Below, piece by piece: positions 61,810-64,000 of a stretch of 64,000 nucleotides of DNA (the first letter of the stretch is position 1; each line of letters starts with the position of its first letter). This DNA is from Plantago elongata (lineage: Eukaryota; Streptophyta; Magnoliopsida; Lamiales; Plantaginaceae), in contig JAYMSP010000010.1 of assembly GCA_036897095.1 (NCBI GenBank), positions 62,001 through 126,000 on the forward strand, read 5' to 3'. Both the position numbers and the translations under genes were made by a program. Under the pieces are notes generated by a model. The model searched no databases. It was not told where the DNA came from and saw only the letters and a program-made list of their open reading frames with translations.

Positions 61810-63280
61810 TCGGTTGGTGATGAGAAAGATGTGAATAGAACAAGAAGAAGAAGAGAAGCAAATTGACTGATTTTTCAGTTTTTATTGGGATTCTAAATAC
61901 GTGGATATGTTTATTAAAATTACGATTTTACAATTTTTTTTATTCTACTTTCATCGTCTCTAATTTTAATCACGAATTATTGTACTAGTTGTCGATCGTG
62001 ATTCCAAATTAAATAACAAGATCTTGACAAAACAAACGATGTTATTCATAGTTGATCCGCACACGTCTCATTTGTATGATATTGTATATTTTGAGCTTAA
62101 GTTCATATGAATTTACTTTTGAAATCATATTAAAACTTATATATACGAGTCATCTAACCTTATTTTAAGTTATAAGTGATGTGGAATGTTACAGTTGCAT
62201 CTTTTGATATAGCACCAAATTGCGACCAGTTCATTATGCTTGGGATCACATAATTCATACATTGGTGGTGGAAATTGATTCGGTTATGGCATTTAGTCTA
62301 ATCAGAGATGAATCTACAACAGAGAACCAGCACCTATTATCGAATTTTCATAAATTCTTATCCAGCATATATAAAAATAAGCAAATGCTAGTATTTAGCT
62401 TTGAGCTATATAAAAGAGTACCCCAAGCACTTTCTTAACTGAGCGTCATTTAGAAAGTGAGAAAGTTGACTCAAATTACTTGTCTTCTCTCGTATGACTG
62501 TTATTTCAGATTTCAGAAATACTACTTGTCTGCCTGCCTGCCCCTGCTTTCCTTTCTAATGGGTGCTTTGGCGCAAAAGATAGCTGTCGAAAGTGTGCAC
62601 TTCAGCACATTGGCTTTGTCACCGTAAACGTCTTATTTTATTTTATTTTCCATGACAACCGACTTGATGTATCAGCCTGCCGTTTTTTACTAGATAAGCT
62701 AGGTGAGCGGAAGGCTGGTGGCTTACTACAAATGGGCTCCAACCCATGAGTTGTAATGCAAAAGAGCGAAATACTTATCAATTGAGCAATACATCAGGAT
62801 TTCTCTCATTTTTATCTTTTTTCCAGAATCAGAAAATTCTGAGAGTCTCACATGAAAAGATTCAGTCAGCCGTACAATTAATATACAACAATATACAATT
62901 TACAAATGGACAAAAATCTACAATTTACCCATAACAGCTCTCAGAATTCTCATAAAAACTTGAACTTCCACAAGTTTCTGTAGTAATTCTCATTCAGGCC
63001 TCAATCGATTTAGTATAGATCTGTTATGTTCGGACGAAGCTTAAGTCACAATTACCCACCATAGGAAAAAATTCAAGAAAAGGTTACCTTGGCAATATAT
63101 TGTGCATGTAGCATTACAATTACCCATGATAGGGCCAAAAGTATATGGAAACTCTGCTGGTATCTATATCTAGCTAAAGTCAGTAATTGTAAGCCAATTA
63201 TGATCATAGGCCATATCGGGCATGCAATTACACTACAGCATTGAGTTCTTCTCTGTACCATATGTTTGTATGAAATGTAA
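61810..63280. other. Intergenic region
   Basis: Holds the adenylate kinase promoter at its left end and the 3' UTR of the U-box kinase gene at its right end. Short CTGC/CTGCC repeats occur near 62526-62545. No gene seen. Confidence 0.5.
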
Positions 63281-64000
63281 TTAGGCGTTTCGCTGCCACT
63301 CCTGAATTGCATAATAAAGAGCATAGTTCGGAAGAAGATCACAATTCTCAAGCTTCAGATTCGTCATTGGAGAAGTCTTGTGACCGCTATCAAACCATCC
63401 TTTGATGGCGTCTCCCTCATACGTGAAACCATCCGGTGCTATATGTGGATCGGTCATAACTTCCTGGATTCAGAAAGAAAAAAGGGATATACTTCAAACT
63501 ATGCCAGTTGATAGATGTCATAAATTCGAAAGGTGGAGTGTGATTTGTACCTGATAGATAGGGCAGACGAAATGAGAAGGTATCTTACGCTGACTCTTAG
63601 AATCTGTTGATGATAAATCAGGAGTAAACTGTGATGAGTCGCACACTTCTCTCAAAGGCTCCAAGACTTCCCAGACTTCTGAAGAAAGATTCGGTCGATC
63701 TACCCGATCCCTTTCGCAGCACTCCAGAGCCAAATTAGCTAGCTGCTGTACATGACTAAGTGGCCAATCCCCAGCTGACGTGTCTAATATGTCATCCAAC
63801 CGTCCACCTTGCAGAGCACATTTCACATCCTTTACTACCCCAACAGCTGGTCTCCGAGTAAGCATTCGTAATAGTATAATGCCAAAGGAGTAGACATCAG
63901 ACTCAGGGGTAAACTCATCATATGCAGGAGCTTTAGGTTCCATATAAGCTGCAGTTTCAGGATTGCATGCATGGGGAACAAAAGTATTATCATCAGTTTG
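63281..64000 (-). CDS. U-box domain receptor-like cytoplasmic kinase, 3' part only
   Basis: Two minus-strand exons are visible: 64000-63551 (open at the window edge) and 63463-63281, joined across an 87-bp GT-AG intron; the last 210 residues are covered. The first part is the C-terminal lobe of a protein kinase: NPETAAYMEPKAPAYDEFTP, then the subdomain IX text SDVYSFGIILLRMLTRRPAV and a final RVDRPNLSSEVWEVLEPL. After a linker comes a complete U-box (IPSHFVCPIYQ, then EVMTDPHIAPDGFTYEGDAI, GWFDSGHKTSPMTN, LLPNYALYYAIQEW), ending NA plus stop. Plant proteins of this type (PUB32/33/50-52 group) combine an N-terminal USP-like domain, a kinase and an E3 ubiquitin-ligase U-box. The N-terminal part lies beyond the right edge. 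Confidence 0.93.

Noticed and set aside
62526-62790. Stem-like GC stretch considered as a tRNA gene
   Set aside because: No acceptor stem, A box or B box pattern could be laid out.

Overview
The window is nuclear DNA of a flowering plant. It has AT-rich intergenic stretches, GT-AG introns, dispersed miniature inverted-repeat transposable elements (MITEs), and genes that all belong to land-plant families. The gene set (YODA-type MAPKKK, TIC32-like dehydrogenases, S-protein homologues, LSI2-like transporter, U-box kinase) indicates a eudicot. The protein flavour suggests an asterid, possibly Lamiales, but that is only an impression and was not tested.

Layout. 1-5.2 kb: intergenic, with one MITE and short repeats. 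5.3-11.7 kb: degraded F-box-type LRR/FBD fragments on the minus strand, on both sides of an intact two-exon C2-domain gene (9251-10373, +). 12.6-17.1 kb: a small cluster of secreted S-protein homologues (SPH). It has two intact copies and, between them, a dead copy split by an 864-bp foldback element; this interval is dense in MITEs. 17.2-22.4 kb: intergenic, with several MITEs. 22.5-25.2 kb: hydroxyproline-rich-glycoprotein-like gene (+). 25.2-28.3 kb: MITE-rich spacer. 29.3-31.3 kb: LSI2-like silicon/arsenite efflux transporter (+). 31.3-34.7 kb: spacer. 35.5-40.6 kb: complete eleven-coding-exon YODA-like MAPKKK (+). 41.3-47.3 kb: tandem pair of eight-exon TIC32-like short-chain dehydrogenases (-). 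48.7-49.5 kb: single-exon plant membrane protein (-). 50.5-55.7 kb: nine-coding-exon C2H2 zinc-finger/NST1-like gene carrying a 7 x 54 bp coding minisatellite (-). 57.3-59.4 kb: spacer with a Stowaway MITE nested in a hAT-like element. 59.5-61.8 kb: six-exon adenylate kinase (-). 63.3-64.0 kb: 3' end of a U-box receptor-like kinase gene that runs off the right edge (-).

I reconstructed coding exons by hand from splice sites, reading frame and family knowledge. All multi-exon models close in frame. The neighbouring genes do not form a pathway; the order looks like ordinary plant gene order. The local tandem groups are the SPH cluster, the TIC32-like pair and the FBD fragments. I found no convincing new biological system. 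The points most worth following are the SPH copy with a repeat-built C-terminal tail, the foldback insertion that splits its neighbour, the GC-AG intron in one TIC32-like paralogue, and the in-frame coding minisatellites in several genes.
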